Below, piece after piece: positions 22,005 through 33,599 of a stretch of 64,000 nucleotides of DNA. The position numbers and the translations under genes are program-made. The DNA is from Nageia nagi (taxonomy: Eukaryota; Pinophyta). The notes under the pieces are model-generated. The model ran no database searches and was not told the DNA's origin. It was given only the letters and a program-made list of their open reading frames with translations. How positions within the stretch are numbered: the stretch's first letter is position 1; each line of letters starts with the position of its first letter. Location: positions 120,032,001 through 120,096,000 of the forward strand of contig JBITNC010000001.1 of the NCBI GenBank assembly GCA_050084985.1, in the 5' to 3' direction.

Positions 22005-22783
22005 TATTTACAAATAAAAGTGTATTTGAGAATGCAAATAAATAAATACCTATAATCTCAAAAGAATATTTGTAAATTTTGAGCTAATAGATAGCAATTT
22101 ATAACAAGATAATCTGATATAGAAGATAATGAATAATTGGAATCGAAATGATGTTACCAAACAAGATTGAGTTTGTGTACTTACCTCATGGAACATACCT
22201 GATATCGATGAATGAAATATAATGATGAAGCTCCAATAACCAACAAAGTCTACACTCAAAGTCATGGAGCAAGATGATCCAAAAAGAGGGCCATGAGCGT
22301 CTATTGCATGCTTAAAGGAGCATTAGTGGTCTATTTGCATCTACAAAGGAGCATTGATGGTCTTTGTTAGATTTTATTCTATTCTAAACTAACTTTATGC
22401 CTCTACATGGACTCTTGATGATCTTAGTTTGATACTCAGATAAGCTAACAATTGTTAGGATGCTCGCATATGGAACTACACAAACCCAAGTTTCAGTGGG
22501 GATGTCAAGAGACACCTAAAGTACTACCATCATCAAGACTAGATATGGGATCATGTATCTCCTTGATGTGGAATTACTATTAGATCCCTATTTATATAGA
22601 TAATAATATGACCTACTCCTTAGGTCAATGTGTACCTACATAAATAAGAATATAGTAAGTCAATGATATATATTGATCATACCCAAAATAGCATTAATAC
22701 TCTTGAACTAGATGTGTATAAGTGTGGGCATATATTTCCTAATGTATTAAATTAAATGTATAAATTAATTTTAGGTGATAACA
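22005..22783 (-). repeat. E3 5' LTR, 779 bp
   Basis: The minus strand starts TGTTATCACCTAAAATTAAT at 22783. It aligns end to end with the split 3' LTR (6097-6330 plus 14794-15329, about 770 bp). It is uninterrupted, so it shows the pre-insertion sequence of the E4 target. Confidence 0.9.
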
Positions 22784-22788
22784 CTACT
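22784..22788. repeat. target site duplication of E3 (CTACT), right copy
   Basis: CTACT, identical to 6092-6096. Confidence 0.85.
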
Positions 22789-23400
22789 ACTTTTAAAGCA
22801 TGAATGATAATTTTTATGAACACTTGAGAAACCATATACTTAGGAATAGAACCTTCTAAGTTTCTCTATACCTTTTGGAATATTTTCATAAACTTCTCCA
22901 AATGCTTGCATTTGATTAATATACAAGTTATAATGGCCTTTAGATATTGCACTTGTAATAGCTTTTAAATAGTCCCTTTAGCTATTGATATGATGTTATG
23001 GAGCTAACCTCCAATAAGTGGAGCCATTTTCTAGCTTCACTGGTTACTCTCATAGTAAAATACTTGGCTTTGAGAAAATTGTTTATACTACATCTTCATT
23101 TCATGGCATAATCAAGTCCTTGTAGATGTGTATTAGGGTATCCTTCACCATTTAACTTCTCCAACTCAAGTTCCTTATCCATCTTGTGAGAATAGTGTTT
23201 CAAATTTCATCTATCAAGGGGTTACCTTTTTCTTTAGTTTTAGTAATACCATTGGGAAATATTTATGTTAATTTCATCATCTTAGATTTCATTTCCCTTA
23301 GTATCTTTGCAAATATGGTAAGATCCATACTTTCATTGGGCTACTACATATCAATTTTTTATGTTATCTCCAACATTGGTGTCAAGATCCATGTTTGTAA
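22789..23400 (-). pseudogene. gypsy gag N-terminal part (E2)
   Basis: Continues E2 on the far side of E3. From about 23395 the minus strand gives 'FAKILREMKSKMMKL', then 'KLNGEGYPNTHLQGLDYAMK' (23150-23090) and 'TSEARKWLHLLEVSSITSY' (23040-22985), the Retrotrans_gag pattern. The last codons before 22789, joined to 6091 after removing one CTACT copy, stay in one open frame. Stops and frameshifts are frequent. Confidence 0.72.
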
Positions 23401-25084
23401 CACTTAATGAAATATAGATCAAATGTGACCAAAAACCCTCAAGGGATTTTTGGTAAGGAAAATAATAGAGTTGGTTTCACCAACATGTATATGATTAAAA
23501 TTAACCCTACTATTGATTAATAATGTATACCCACCAACTGAAATGAAGAACATTACTATTAAATGAACTTGTAAATCTTTAGACATGATCAAGTACAAAT
23601 AATATGCATTAATATGAAGTATTCAAAATATAAATCAATAATTATGATATTTAGGATATTGGATAAAATTCAAAACCTATGAGAGAGGAATCAAGATAAA
23701 TACTTGTTACCTTACCTAGATGACCATTCATATGTTAGGATCATACTTTTCAATGGGATGGAATGCCTTGGATAGTAAGACTCAGTAAAAGGATAGATCT
23801 TCATAGTAGTGTGGATGCCACATGTAGTTTTAATATTATTCTCCCTTCAAGTTAGCCTTTGCAATCTATATTCCTAGTAGTAATGATATTGGAACAAACC
23901 TATTCTAGCATATGGTAAAAGATGAATAACAAAATGCTCATGTGATAACATATCATAATCTTGATAGGTGTTGTTATGAGACACCTAAGTATTTTTTAGT
24001 GTTTGAGTATGATTATCAAGATGTGAATTTGATAGTCTTCTCATATTATCTTATCTCCTTTTATATGTGAAAGAACCACCATATTGCATACGTATAAGAA
24101 AGTGTTGACGCTAGGATCCTTGCACACAAAAGAGAAATAACATAAGAAGAGGACATAGATTAGCAAAAATAGATATAATATGAGATATAATAATAAAATA
24201 AAATATGTAGGTAATTAAGAAATATTATAATTAATTTTTGATATTAGGTATCACAATTAAGTATTAACATTATCCTTACCATGTTGTAGGCACTCAAGTT
24301 TGCTCTCCACTTCATCAATTCTATCAATATACATCTTAGTGATGCTTTAATTATTTTTACTTTGAATAGTTACCAATATAAATCCATTGGTATCTTTCAT
24401 TCAATTAGGTAGGTTTTTTATTTAGGTCCATATTATTATATTCTTACAGCTAAAGCTTTTGGATATTTACTTTCTCATAGGGTTCATCAAGAGTCCATTT
24501 GTGGTAATCTCCCTTCCCAATTCATAAACTCATCTATTGAATGGTCACTTTATTGATGAATCCTATATATTTGATCATTATAGAATATGAGGATTCATTT
24601 GGTTTAGTCCTTTATTGCATGTAGATTTTCTATTTGGCTTCTAATTCTAGTATCTAAAGCAAAAAATCTTCTTACTTTAGGAATGCCTTGACACCCTTAC
24701 CTAATTATCTTTCTCAATCTTAATGGCATTGGATCAAACTTAGAGAGGCTTTCAAATTTTTAAGTATTCTTTTTTCTTTCCATAGCTTCTCTATTCATAT
24801 ATTGGGTTTTATGGTCCAAAAGGAGAGAAGAAGCATCCTATGCAGACTCCTCTTTAGTCACCTCCTCTTGTGTGAGATTTGGATTGACATACACTAAATC
24901 CTGTAAACCCTCAACCAAAAGTGTACCCTCTCAATGATATCTCATGGGATAAGAGGCACATCCTGAACCAACCCAAACTATCATCTAACATTGTCAAACT
25001 AAAAATACTTTAAAAACTTAGTTCACTACCACTTAGAATCCTAGCTTGATAGATACTTGTAAGCTCAGCTTCAAGCTCATCTCA
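23401..25084. other. no gene seen; probable E2 5' region and unassigned DNA
   Basis: AT-rich with no coding signal I recognise. It lies where the primer site and 5' LTR of E2 should be. On the minus strand 'TGGTGAAACCAACTC' near 23490 could be a primer site, but no LTR edge is visible. The boundary with the E5 material is not resolved. Confidence 0.4.
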
Positions 25085-25850
25085 TGCGGGGTATAGATGA
25101 TATGGCATAAACCTAACATGATTAGGAACAAGGTGAGAGAGCATATCTCTATAAAACCTCACATCCCTATGAACTCCATCTATGCGACAAATATAGAAAT
25201 CCTCTCTCCACCTCATCATGCCAGTCGATTACTTAGCATGACCAATAAAACCAAGAACTAGTAATCTAGAAGGGTGAGCAATTGCAATTTGCTCATAGGC
25301 CCATGCATCCAAAGTAATCATCATTTATAGTGAAGATCAATAACCATATGAGTAAAATAATAACTCGCTATAAATATGTGTCAGCAAAGTTGGTGCCCAT
25401 GCATAAATAGTGTCGTGTTGCAAGATATCTACTACAACTAGTAAGAGGGAGCATGGAAATCTCCCACTGCTAGTATCAGAAAGGTTGCAACACTAAATAA
25501 GCCCCACAAAATAAGAAAATTACATGCTACCTTATTGATTCTCCATATAGTACTAATAATATCTAATACCACCTAAGCTAATCTTAGAGATGATGGTGTC
25601 CACCTTGTCAACTTCGTACAAGTATGATATGGTTAGTAGAGCTCCATCTCAATCAATAGTATGTTGGATCCTCCAATCATGAACTGGAAGATGATAGAGA
25701 TGATGAATGTCATATATAGTAACTATCATCTCCCTTGTTGGGATATGAAAAATGGAGATCATGGAATCCCATCTCTCCATCAATGCAACCAGAAGAGGGT
25801 AATCACAATGGATGTGGCCCATGAAGGGTCCCACCCCAAAACCTATAGTT
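25085..25850 (-). pseudogene. plant mobile domain (PMD) protein relic
   Basis: Minus-strand frames, broken by stops, give the order of a plant mobile domain. 'YPLLVALMERWDSMISIFHI' and 'EMIVTIYDIHHLYHLPVHDW' (25800-25690) match the domain start (ALxERWxPETxTFHLPxGE then LGLPV). 'WAPTLLTHIYSELL' follows near 25400, then 'LDAWAYEQIAIAHP' near 25290. 'RFYRDMLSHLVPNHVRFMPY' (25160-25100) is the usual domain tail. PMDs occur in MAIN/MAIL host proteins, MULE transposons and some gypsy elements. It lies antisense to the polypurine tract and LTR start at 27445-27459, so an antisense extra gene of a gypsy element is likely. Confidence 0.72.
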
Positions 25851-27444
25851 TGAAAGAAAGTATGATCTCCAACTGTGAGAAATAAATGCCCCTCCTAAAG
25901 AATGGATGGGTAGCACCCTCTAGGCTTGAAAATGTCACAAACTTGATAGTAATTAATAATAATATAAGTATTAAAAAAATTAAATACTTAAAGTCAAACA
26001 TCGATGACTAGGAGACTAGGTTACAGGATCGTTGGCATCTGATAGTCAAACGCTGGTGACCTTGAAACCCTTCAGCTCTAGCCAATGATTATGGTTGGGG
26101 GTTTGAAACTTTTTAAAAATATGCTAAATAAAACCTAAATTAAAATTTCAAATGGATAAATAATATTAAAGTAATTATCCTATGGTTTCCATTTCTTAAA
26201 TTAGGCATTAAAAATAAAATAATAGGAAAAAAATTAAAAGGGAGGGTTTTAAACCCTACCTCCTATTTGATTGGCCTCCTTTGGCCAGCTAGTCTCCTCT
26301 TGAGTGGTATCCTAGTCAATAATAGCATTAAACTAAATGTAAAACATGTGCAGCAGAGTGGGTGGGAGCAAGAGGAAAAATAAGCTCTAACCACTAAGGA
26401 AAAGATAGCAATGAAAATGATAGGTGGTCTTTTTTATTTTATATGGGTCATGGCTTCAAACGCTAGCGATTCTTATTATCGATGATCACTTTAAAAAAAT
26501 TCAAAAATTCCTAAATAATATCAAAAGTTCTTTAGACCTGCTTCGGGTTATGGTTAACTATAAATATTAATGAGAAATTTTGAAGTAAAATAGAATAGTT
26601 AAAGATATTTAAAGCATTTTTTGTATCTTTTTATACAACTAACAATCAACTAAGGGAAAAAGTACACATAAACCTAAATTATGTTCTTGGTCTTAAAATT
26701 TAGCCTAGATTCCTAATGAACTAATGCAAAATTTGGACAAAACACTTGCACTTAAGAACTGCTCACATCAAGAATATCATAAAAACACCAAAAATAATAT
26801 AAAATAATATTAAAATAATTAAAAATCCTAAAAAATAAAAATATTTATAAAAACCTTAAAAACTAAAAAAATATGTCAAAGATAAAATAAAAATAAGTTT
26901 TTTGCTTGTTGACTTGGTCCAAATCAAAGGCTTTGAAAAAACCCAAAACTCTTGAGTAATTCTGAATTCAAAAAAAGACCCTTCTTTTAACAAAGAAAAT
27001 AAGGATAGGTTTGGATATGATTATAATTGTTGGATGAACTTTTGTGCAAGATCATAAAGTAACCCATTTGCTAGGATAAGAGTAGAATGATCAAAGCTTT
27101 GTATTTGCAAGGGAGCTTCTTTATCGCATGCTAGCTATGGCATATGCCTAATGGCTAAGACTTTGTTTGTATCCTACATACACAACACACAGTATAGTGA
27201 TAACTGGCTAAGTTACACCTTACACTACAAACCCAATTGTTTTCAAAACATGTCAAATGTAAAAGAACAAAAAATGAATTTAATCATAATTCAATCAATC
27301 AAATTCAAATTATTCATAGGGAATAGGTTAATTCAAAATCTTTACCCAAGGTCAAGGAAGCAAGTCTAGAACTTGATTGAATCCCCTCTTAGATAGGCTA
27401 GGTTTTTTGAAATAATCCCTACCTATAAGATGTTAGGTATTTCA
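25851..27444. other. no gene seen; probable 3' untranslated region of E5
   Basis: AT-rich. Phrases such as 'CAAACATCGATGAC', 'TCAAACGCTGGTGACCTTG' and 'TTGGACATTGGTGACTTCGAA' (27614) recur loosely. No coding signal was recognised. The plus-strand open frame 27151-27369 has no known motif. Confidence 0.45.
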
Positions 27445-27458
27445 AAAAAGGGGAAAAA
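27445..27458 (+). promoter_or_regulatory. polypurine tract of E5
   Basis: AAAAAAGGGGAAAAA stands directly before TGTAGACACCC, the typical tract-plus-LTR junction on the plus strand. Confidence 0.65.
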
Positions 27459-28682
27459 TGTAGACACCCAAAAATTACCCTTCTTTCAATAAGCAAAATA
27501 AGAACAAGAATTAAAACTAAATTTAAAAAGTTTACTATAGTTACCTAAATGTTAGCATCCGAATCCTGAATGCAGATGATCTATACTAATCACTAGCATC
27601 AAAAGTTGGACATTGGTGACTTCGAAGTTAGTAAAATCAAAGAAAAAATAGAAAAATGAGGGTGCCCAAGGAAACAAACCAATGGATCTTGGATGACTCA
27701 TCCTTGATCCTACACCTTCCCCCATGTAGATAAACCTTGTGACAAGGTTGGATGAGCCTTTTTATCCTATCCTTGCCTCCAAAATAGCAACTTTTGTCAT
27801 CCCAAAACTCTATAAATTAAACCTCTCCTAAGGAGAAAAGGATTGAAGTTTTATGCAACAATACTCTTCTAAAATATATTTAAATTTGTGGTAGGTAATT
27901 TCATTACATTTTTCCATGCTTTCATACTTGCATTATGTTGTACTTTGATATATTTTTTAACTATGTGAGCAGGTTTGTTTGATATATTTATTTTTTGTGT
28001 GTGTGCAGGATTTACAAGTGCATGATAGCTAGTTTGAGCAAAGGAAAGCTAAAAGACTATTGAGCACTCAAAGATCATCATCAACATTTTCTTGCGGGTT
28101 TTTTGAGACACTACTGAAGGCTTACAGACATTGATACAATCTTTTAGAGGATGTTCAAGGGAACCTATATCTCCCTCTACTGTAACAAAAGCCCTTATTG
28201 TACAAGGCACTATTATACATCACAAATCGATATGAAATTTTTCATTATAAATTGATTATTGAGGTCTATTCAAAATTCAATAAAAGAAATGTTGTTGGTT
28301 GTAACATGCTTTATTACATTTTTTGGCAAGGTTATTTTTTGGGTAGTACACATTGGAAAGGAGTACATTGAGCCACAAGAGGAATCAATCTACTAAATTT
28401 GACACATTATCATGGTGGTATTTGTACCATAAAGGCTTAAAGGGATATGTTGGAATATTTTTACAAGTATTCCTAAGATATGATATTTGGAAGTGAGACA
28501 TTTTGTATAGAAGAAGATTAATTTGCATTGAATTTGCAAATTTCATACATTTCATCTTGGACATGTAGGATCCTGGCCTATTTGCTGAAGTTTGAAGTTA
28601 GTTCTACATCATTAAAGGTTTGTGTGTAAATGTTGAACTTGAAGAAGATATAGGTTGATTTAGAGTTAGTTTTTAGGCCTAT
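27459..28682 (+). repeat. E5 3' LTR start; right edge unresolved
   Basis: Begins TGTAGACACCCAAAAATTACC after a purine tract. Its first 16 bases resemble the E6 LTR start (TGTAGATGCCTAAAAATG). I could not find the CA end, so the right coordinate is only the next element's border; the LTR may stop earlier. The rest of the stretch is AT-rich without coding signal. Confidence 0.5.
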
Positions 28683-29437
28683 TGTAGATGCCTAAAAATG
28701 ATTTATTATTTATTTAATAAATCATATTTAGACTTCTTAAATGATGTAATGCAATATTACATATATCAAGATAAAAGGATGTTATAATGCAATGCCATGT
28801 GTTATATTAAATGTTATATCATATATCATGGGTTTTATTTTAAAGTATCTTGAATATACAATGATTACATTATTACATGAGGTCATCCTTCACTCCTTTC
28901 TATGTATTTTGTAGGCTATATAAATGAGTGAATAGGTTGATCTCCACATATCAAAATTCTTTGATATGATAAGAACTCTAATAGGTGCTTATCAACTATA
29001 ACAATGTCTTTGGATGCCACCTATCTTAAGAATTTATTATAATCTGAGCTTTGTATTTTTTTATCTTTGGTGCACATCATAATTTGATACATTCCATGTA
29101 GTTAACGATGTGCTTCTCCTATGTTGATAGCAACATACTTCTCTCATGTTGTCAGGGAAGTGCATCTTGTAGATCAAGGGTTCTAGGATTGGATGGTTGA
29201 GATATTGGTTCATGCATATGAAGATTAGCTATGAGCTCATCATGAGTCTAATCCTAATCCTTTGAATATTCATTTCTATTTTCTTTTAAGGATTGTACAC
29301 ACACTTTATATCAACTGCACATTTTTCATGTATATTTATTACGATATGATATAATGTCTATTGTATATTTAACTATATATTGTTGTTTATTTATTTAATT
29401 ATGTTTATTCATATATTTGCATAATTTAGAGTCTACA
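28683..29437 (+). repeat. E6 5' LTR, 755 bp
   Basis: Starts TGTAGATGCC and ends GAGTCTACA, so the ends form a TGTAGA/TCTACA inverted repeat. A TATATAAAT box lies near 28917. A primer site follows. The 3' partner is not in the window. Confidence 0.78.
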
Positions 29438-29440
29438 TTT

Positions 29441-29452
29441 TGGTGAACGCCA
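29441..29452 (+). promoter_or_regulatory. primer binding site of E6
   Basis: TGGTGAACGCCA, three bases after the LTR. This type resembles primer sites of plant gypsy elements (TGGTGxCGCC) rather than the TGGTATCA of copia. Confidence 0.6.
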
Positions 29453-30293
29453 ATGTATCCTACAAACCCGAGAATTTTTCATTATAGGGAATCATTTTTT
29501 CTAAGAAGTCTTGCATTGGAAACCCTAGGCTTTGTTTCATTTTTGGTTGAATTAATTTTTCTCCATATTGGACATCTAAAAAGCTTTCTCTTGTAGACAA
29601 ATTCCAAATCTACTATAAATTCCTAGCCACTAATTGTGTTTATTATTCCTCCTATTGGGTCCCTTCAAAGATATATTATAAAAAACTTGAAACTTTTTAA
29701 GATATTTCTTATGGGCTAATGTTTTTTGTTTTAGGGACTCTTAAATTGTCTTCATCAAGGCATTACCTTATATGTTAAATGGATTATTAAAGATATTAAG
29801 GGGTTAAAGGCCTAAAAAATTCTTATCCACCATTGTATTTATGTAGATATCCCCTTTGGCAAGTGGATATGGTAATTTCTTAGACTTCAAGTCATTCTTA
29901 CTACTTTTGTCCCAATAAAGATCAAAGGCTTCTTTGTTATTCATAGCATATGGAGAGATTGGAAAGATCTCAAACCTAGGATTTGTTGGAAGGAAGAATG
30001 CATTGATTATGGAACTTGATTCAATGGCTAAGTTCAATTTTCTCACACTCTATTTCTAATCAGCACACACAAGGATGATCTTACAATACTAATTGGCCAA
30101 TCAAGTAACTGATCAACCAATCAAGATAAGGGCATTTTGGGAATTGGAATAGCATTTGATCTACAAGAGGTAGATCATGGGGTCAATACTAGTTTGATGG
30201 TGGTCAATCAACAGACAAAGAGTGTTAAACTCCATTTTGGGCAATCAAATGCACTCTCCATGATGTCTTAATTCATGATTTGGGATTTAAATT
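29453..30293. other. E6 interior, about 0.8 kb, unrecognised
   Basis: No gag or pol recognised. On the minus strand 30046-29804 is open (80 codons, with 'SPYAMNNKEAFDLYWDK') and continues with stops to about 29560. I do not recognise this protein. E7 starts at 30294 and truncates or interrupts E6. Confidence 0.4.
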
Positions 30294-30714
30294 TGTTGGA
30301 ATATTTCCAAGGATCCCTCTGACCTATTTATAGCTTATTTGGGAATGTAACACTCTTATAAATGCATGGTGTTTGATTGGGATGATTATATATATTTTAG
30401 AAATTATGAGATTATGTAGCTCATGCAAGTTTTTTGGAGAGATATTGAGATATTTTTAGTGAGGTTTTGTTGTACCAATAACAGGGTTACAACAAGGTTA
30501 TATTGGTTTATCTCTTGGTATCTTGGAATATTGATGGTAAATTAAGGATTAAAAGCTTATCCATGGATGTAGCTCACATTAAGTGAACCATGTTAAAATT
30601 ATGTCCTCTTCTTGTGTGGTTTGATTTTATTTTTTGCTATCTTGTTTGAATTCTTTTGTAAATAATATAAGGTAGATTTCTCAAAGTTTTATAAGAAAAT
30701 AATTTAACCTAACA
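30294..30714 (+). repeat. E7 5' LTR, 421 bp
   Basis: Starts TGTTGGAATATTTCCAAGG and ends AACCTAACA. A decayed primer site follows. The promoter is not certain: 'CTATTTATAGC' near 30327 is early in the LTR. Confidence 0.75.
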
Positions 30715-30715
30715 A

Positions 30716-30728
30716 GGGTTATCAAAGC
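30716..30728 (+). promoter_or_regulatory. decayed primer binding site of E7
   Basis: GGGTTATCAAAGC, a mutated form of TGGTATCAGAGC at the expected spacing. Confidence 0.6.
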
Positions 30729-30739
30729 TATACTTTTTG

Positions 30740-31580
30740 TTGGGTACTTGATAAATATCATGTATAGATTTTGGATCAAGTGGAGCAAATGGAAAAATAA
30801 GGGAGGTTAAGGGTGGAGAGATTTTAAAATGGCCAAAAATTCTAATTTTGAAAAATGAAAATGGAGGACTACTTGTACTAAAAGGACCTCTATCAGCCTC
30901 TTGAAGAGAAATAAAAGAAACCCTCATCCATGAGAGATGAAGAGTGGTATCTCTTAGATAGGAAGGCCTTGGGTGTTGTGAGACTTTGCTTAAGTTCAAG
31001 TTTAATCTTAAATATTTCAAAGGAAAAAAGTACAAAGGGATTCATGGATACATTGACCAAAATGTATGAAAAGCCATCTGCCTCTAACAAGTTATACTTA
31101 ATGGAAAATAATAACATGAATATGAATGAATGAGGCTTAATTCAAGATCATGTAAATGAGTTCAATATTGTAAAAAACCAATTTCTTTCAGTTACAATAT
31201 ATTTTTCTAATAAGATTATGGCTATGCTAATATTGTGTTTACTTCCTAAAAGTTGAAATAGTTTTTTCATGGTTGTTAGTAATTCAGCCTCTAATACTAC
31301 CTTAGTATTTGATGAAGTTATTGAAACTATTCCAATTGAATATATGAGAAGAAAGACTACAAGTGTAAGTTATAGCACAACCCTCACAGTTGAAAGTAGA
31401 AGGAGGTTAAGAGAAAGAGGTAGAGGTGAATCCTAACGGAGGTCACAATTGAGGAGAAAAAGAAAATTGGAATGTTTGTATTACAATAAGAAAGGTCACC
31501 TTAAAAAGGAATGTTGGTCTAGAAAGGATAATGATAAGGAAGTAAATAAAAATAAATTGAAAAATATGCACTTATTTTCT
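30740..31580 (+). pseudogene. copia gag (E7)
   Basis: 'SMRDEEWYLLDRKALGVVRL' (30925-30990), 'TKMYEKPSASNKLYLME' (31060-31110), 'HVNEFNIVKNQFLSV' (31150-31195) and 'MRRKTTSVS' follow the Tnt1-like gag closely. The zinc knuckle near 31465-31515 reads C-LYY-NKKGH-LKKE-C: the second Cys is gone (Tyr/Asn). Frames are broken by stops at 31132 and elsewhere. Confidence 0.85.
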
Positions 31581-31589
31581 ATCTTGATA

Positions 31590-32110
31590 GGAATAGTGAC
31601 TATTGGGTAATTGATTTTGATGCTTCCTTTCATGTAACCTCACATAAAGAGATTTTCATAAACTATGTTCCTAGTGACTATGGATAAGTATTATTGGGTA
31701 ATGATAAACAATGTAAAATTGTTGGTATTAGTATTATTTCAATGAATTCACCTAATGGAACACAATGGACACTACATAAAACTAAATACATCCCATATTT
31801 AAAAAGAAATCTCATATCTATAAGTAAATTGGATAAGGAAGGGTACATGGTTTCATTTGGAAATTCTACTTTGAAAGTCACTAAAGGTTCATTGGTGGTA
31901 GCTAGAGGTGGAATGGTGGGTAATATTTATTTACTTACTAATGTTTCTAACTACTCTATGAATCTAGTTTTAGCAGGTGAAGTTGCAACCATGTGGCATA
32001 ATAGACTTAAACACATGAGTGAGAAAGGTATAAAATTACTACATTCAAAGAAGTTGCTTCCTAATTTAAAAGATGGACATGGGATTTTGTGAGGATTATG
32101 TGTATGGTAA
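31590..32110 (+). pseudogene. copia protease and GAG-pre-integrase (E7)
   Basis: 'YWVIDFDASFHVT' at about 31604-31642 is the protease site, with the usual DSGAS changed to DFDAS. An open stretch, 31694-32092, carries 'YIPYLKRNLISISKLDKEGY' and 'WHNRLKHMSEKGIKLLHSKK', the pre-integrase zinc-binding region (its HxxxH part). The CxxC part continues at 32090-32115 after a frameshift. Confidence 0.85.
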
Positions 32111-32149
32111 ACAAAGAAGAGTAAGCTTTCTTAAATTTAACAAAGAGAG

Positions 32150-33400
32150 GAAAAGTGAAAAGTTAGAGTTAGTGCATATAGACATGTGAGATCCTTCACA
32201 AGTGACTTCACTTGGTGGTTTGGTGTAAACTTAGATACAAGAGACCAACAAAATGGACACCAATCACATAACACAAATGCAATATAATGGAATAAACCTA
32301 TAAATTGATATTCTTGAATTCTTGAATTCACATCACTTCTCCAAAAGAATACAATCCATCATATAGCAACAAAAAATCAAAGAAACCCTAAAAAACATCT
32401 TTTTCTAAAAATTGCTAAAAATAGTAATTCTTGAAATGAATCGAATTGCACTCAAATTTGGTACACACATCCCTATTAAACTAATGAGCCTTACTTTAGA
32501 ATATCAAGTCTCAACTTAATGTATAACAAAAGATAATAAAATTCTAACATTCAAAAAAACCCAAAAAATAGGGAACATAAACTAAAAGCTGATTTGTGGG
32601 ACACTAGATGGAGGAGTTATTTCCCAAAAGTATATTTTTTGAAGGGTTAAGAGAATCAAGATTTAGCCTAATGTAGAACACACATGCAAAACCACTTATT
32701 AAAGGTAAACAAACATACAATTCAAAATTTATGGCTCAACAAGGTGTATCATGGTTCCTCTTATTATGTCAACTTTATAAATGATATTACAAGAAAGACA
32801 TGGGTCTATTGTCTTAAGCATAAATATGATGTGTTTGAAACTTTTATGGTTTGGAAGAAATTAGTTAAAAATAAAATTGGTAAAATTTTAAAATGTCTCA
32901 AATCTAATAATGGTGGTGAGTTTTCTATTAAAGAGTTTGATGATTTCTATTCACATAATGGCATAAGAAGAATAAATGTAGTTCCTAAAACACCTTAAGA
33001 AAATGGGATTCTAGAAAAAATGAATAAGAAAATTATGGAATGAGCTAGAAGCATGAGGTTTCATGTTAGTTTACATTTATATATTTGGGCTAATGTTGTT
33101 GACACTATTATTTACCTAATTAATAGGGGTCCATCTAGTGCATTAGATAGAGGCATTCCAAAAGAGATGTGGAAAGGTAAAAGGGTAAATTATTCTTTCC
33201 TTAGATTCTTTAAATGTGAGGGTTTTGTACACATTGATAAATATTTCATAAAGAAACTTGATGCTAAGTCTCAAAAATATCACTTCATTGGATATGGAAT
33301 TGATGGTTTGGGTTACAGATTATGGGATGTTGATAATCGAAAAATCATAAGTAGAGATGTAGTATTTAATAAAAAAATGCATGTACAAAGATAGGTTGCA
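32150..33400 (+). pseudogene. copia integrase (E7), split by E8
   Basis: The first part ends 'LVHIDM...TSLGG' at 32220, and the core resumes at 32752 with 'SSYYVNFINDITRKTWVYCL'. The second acidic motif is 'CLKSNNGGEFSIKEF', so the catalytic Asp is Asn. The region after a stop at 32997 is long and open (33053-33394): 'RGPSSALDRGIPKEMWKGK' and 'FIGYGIDGLGYRLWDV', ending 'IISRDVVFNKKM'. Confidence 0.87.
32216..32756. mobile_element. E8: 531-bp TG...CA insertion in E7 integrase
   Basis: Positions 32221-32751 are foreign to the integrase reading. They are flanked by TGGTT at 32216-32220 and again at 32752-32756. Removing the insert and one TGGTT restores 'TSLGGSSYYVNF', the normal integrase sequence. 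The insert starts TGGTGTAAAC and ends GGTGTATCA, so a solo LTR or a small non-autonomous LTR element fits. No coding sequence and no clear terminal inverted repeat beyond TG/CA. Confidence 0.8.
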
Positions 33401-33599
33401 AGTTAAGCAAAAGGAAAAGGAATAGGACCCAAAGTTTGTAACTCTTGATGATGTTAATGAGCATGTAAAACCTAAGGATAAAAATGAAGGTCTTCAACAA
33501 TAGGAACCTCAAACTCCACCTAATGTTGCAAGGAGATCTTCAAGGATTAATAAACCTCCTTAATGTTATTTTCATGCTCTTTGTTATGTGCTTTATACT

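Larger units (their letters stand above)
6097..22783 (-). mobile_element. E3: Tat-like Ty3/gypsy element, complete but interrupted
   Basis: Minus-strand order: 5' LTR (22783-22005), primer site, gag, protease, RT, RNase H, a second RNase H, integrase, 3' untranslated region, polypurine tract, and 3' LTR (15329-14789 plus 6330-6097). A copia element (E4) splits the 3' LTR. Without E4 the element is about 8.2 kb. The 5-bp CTACT duplication on both sides shows insertion into the gag of E2. The extra RNase H between RNase H and integrase is the mark of the Tat lineage. All genes carry stops. Confidence 0.9.
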
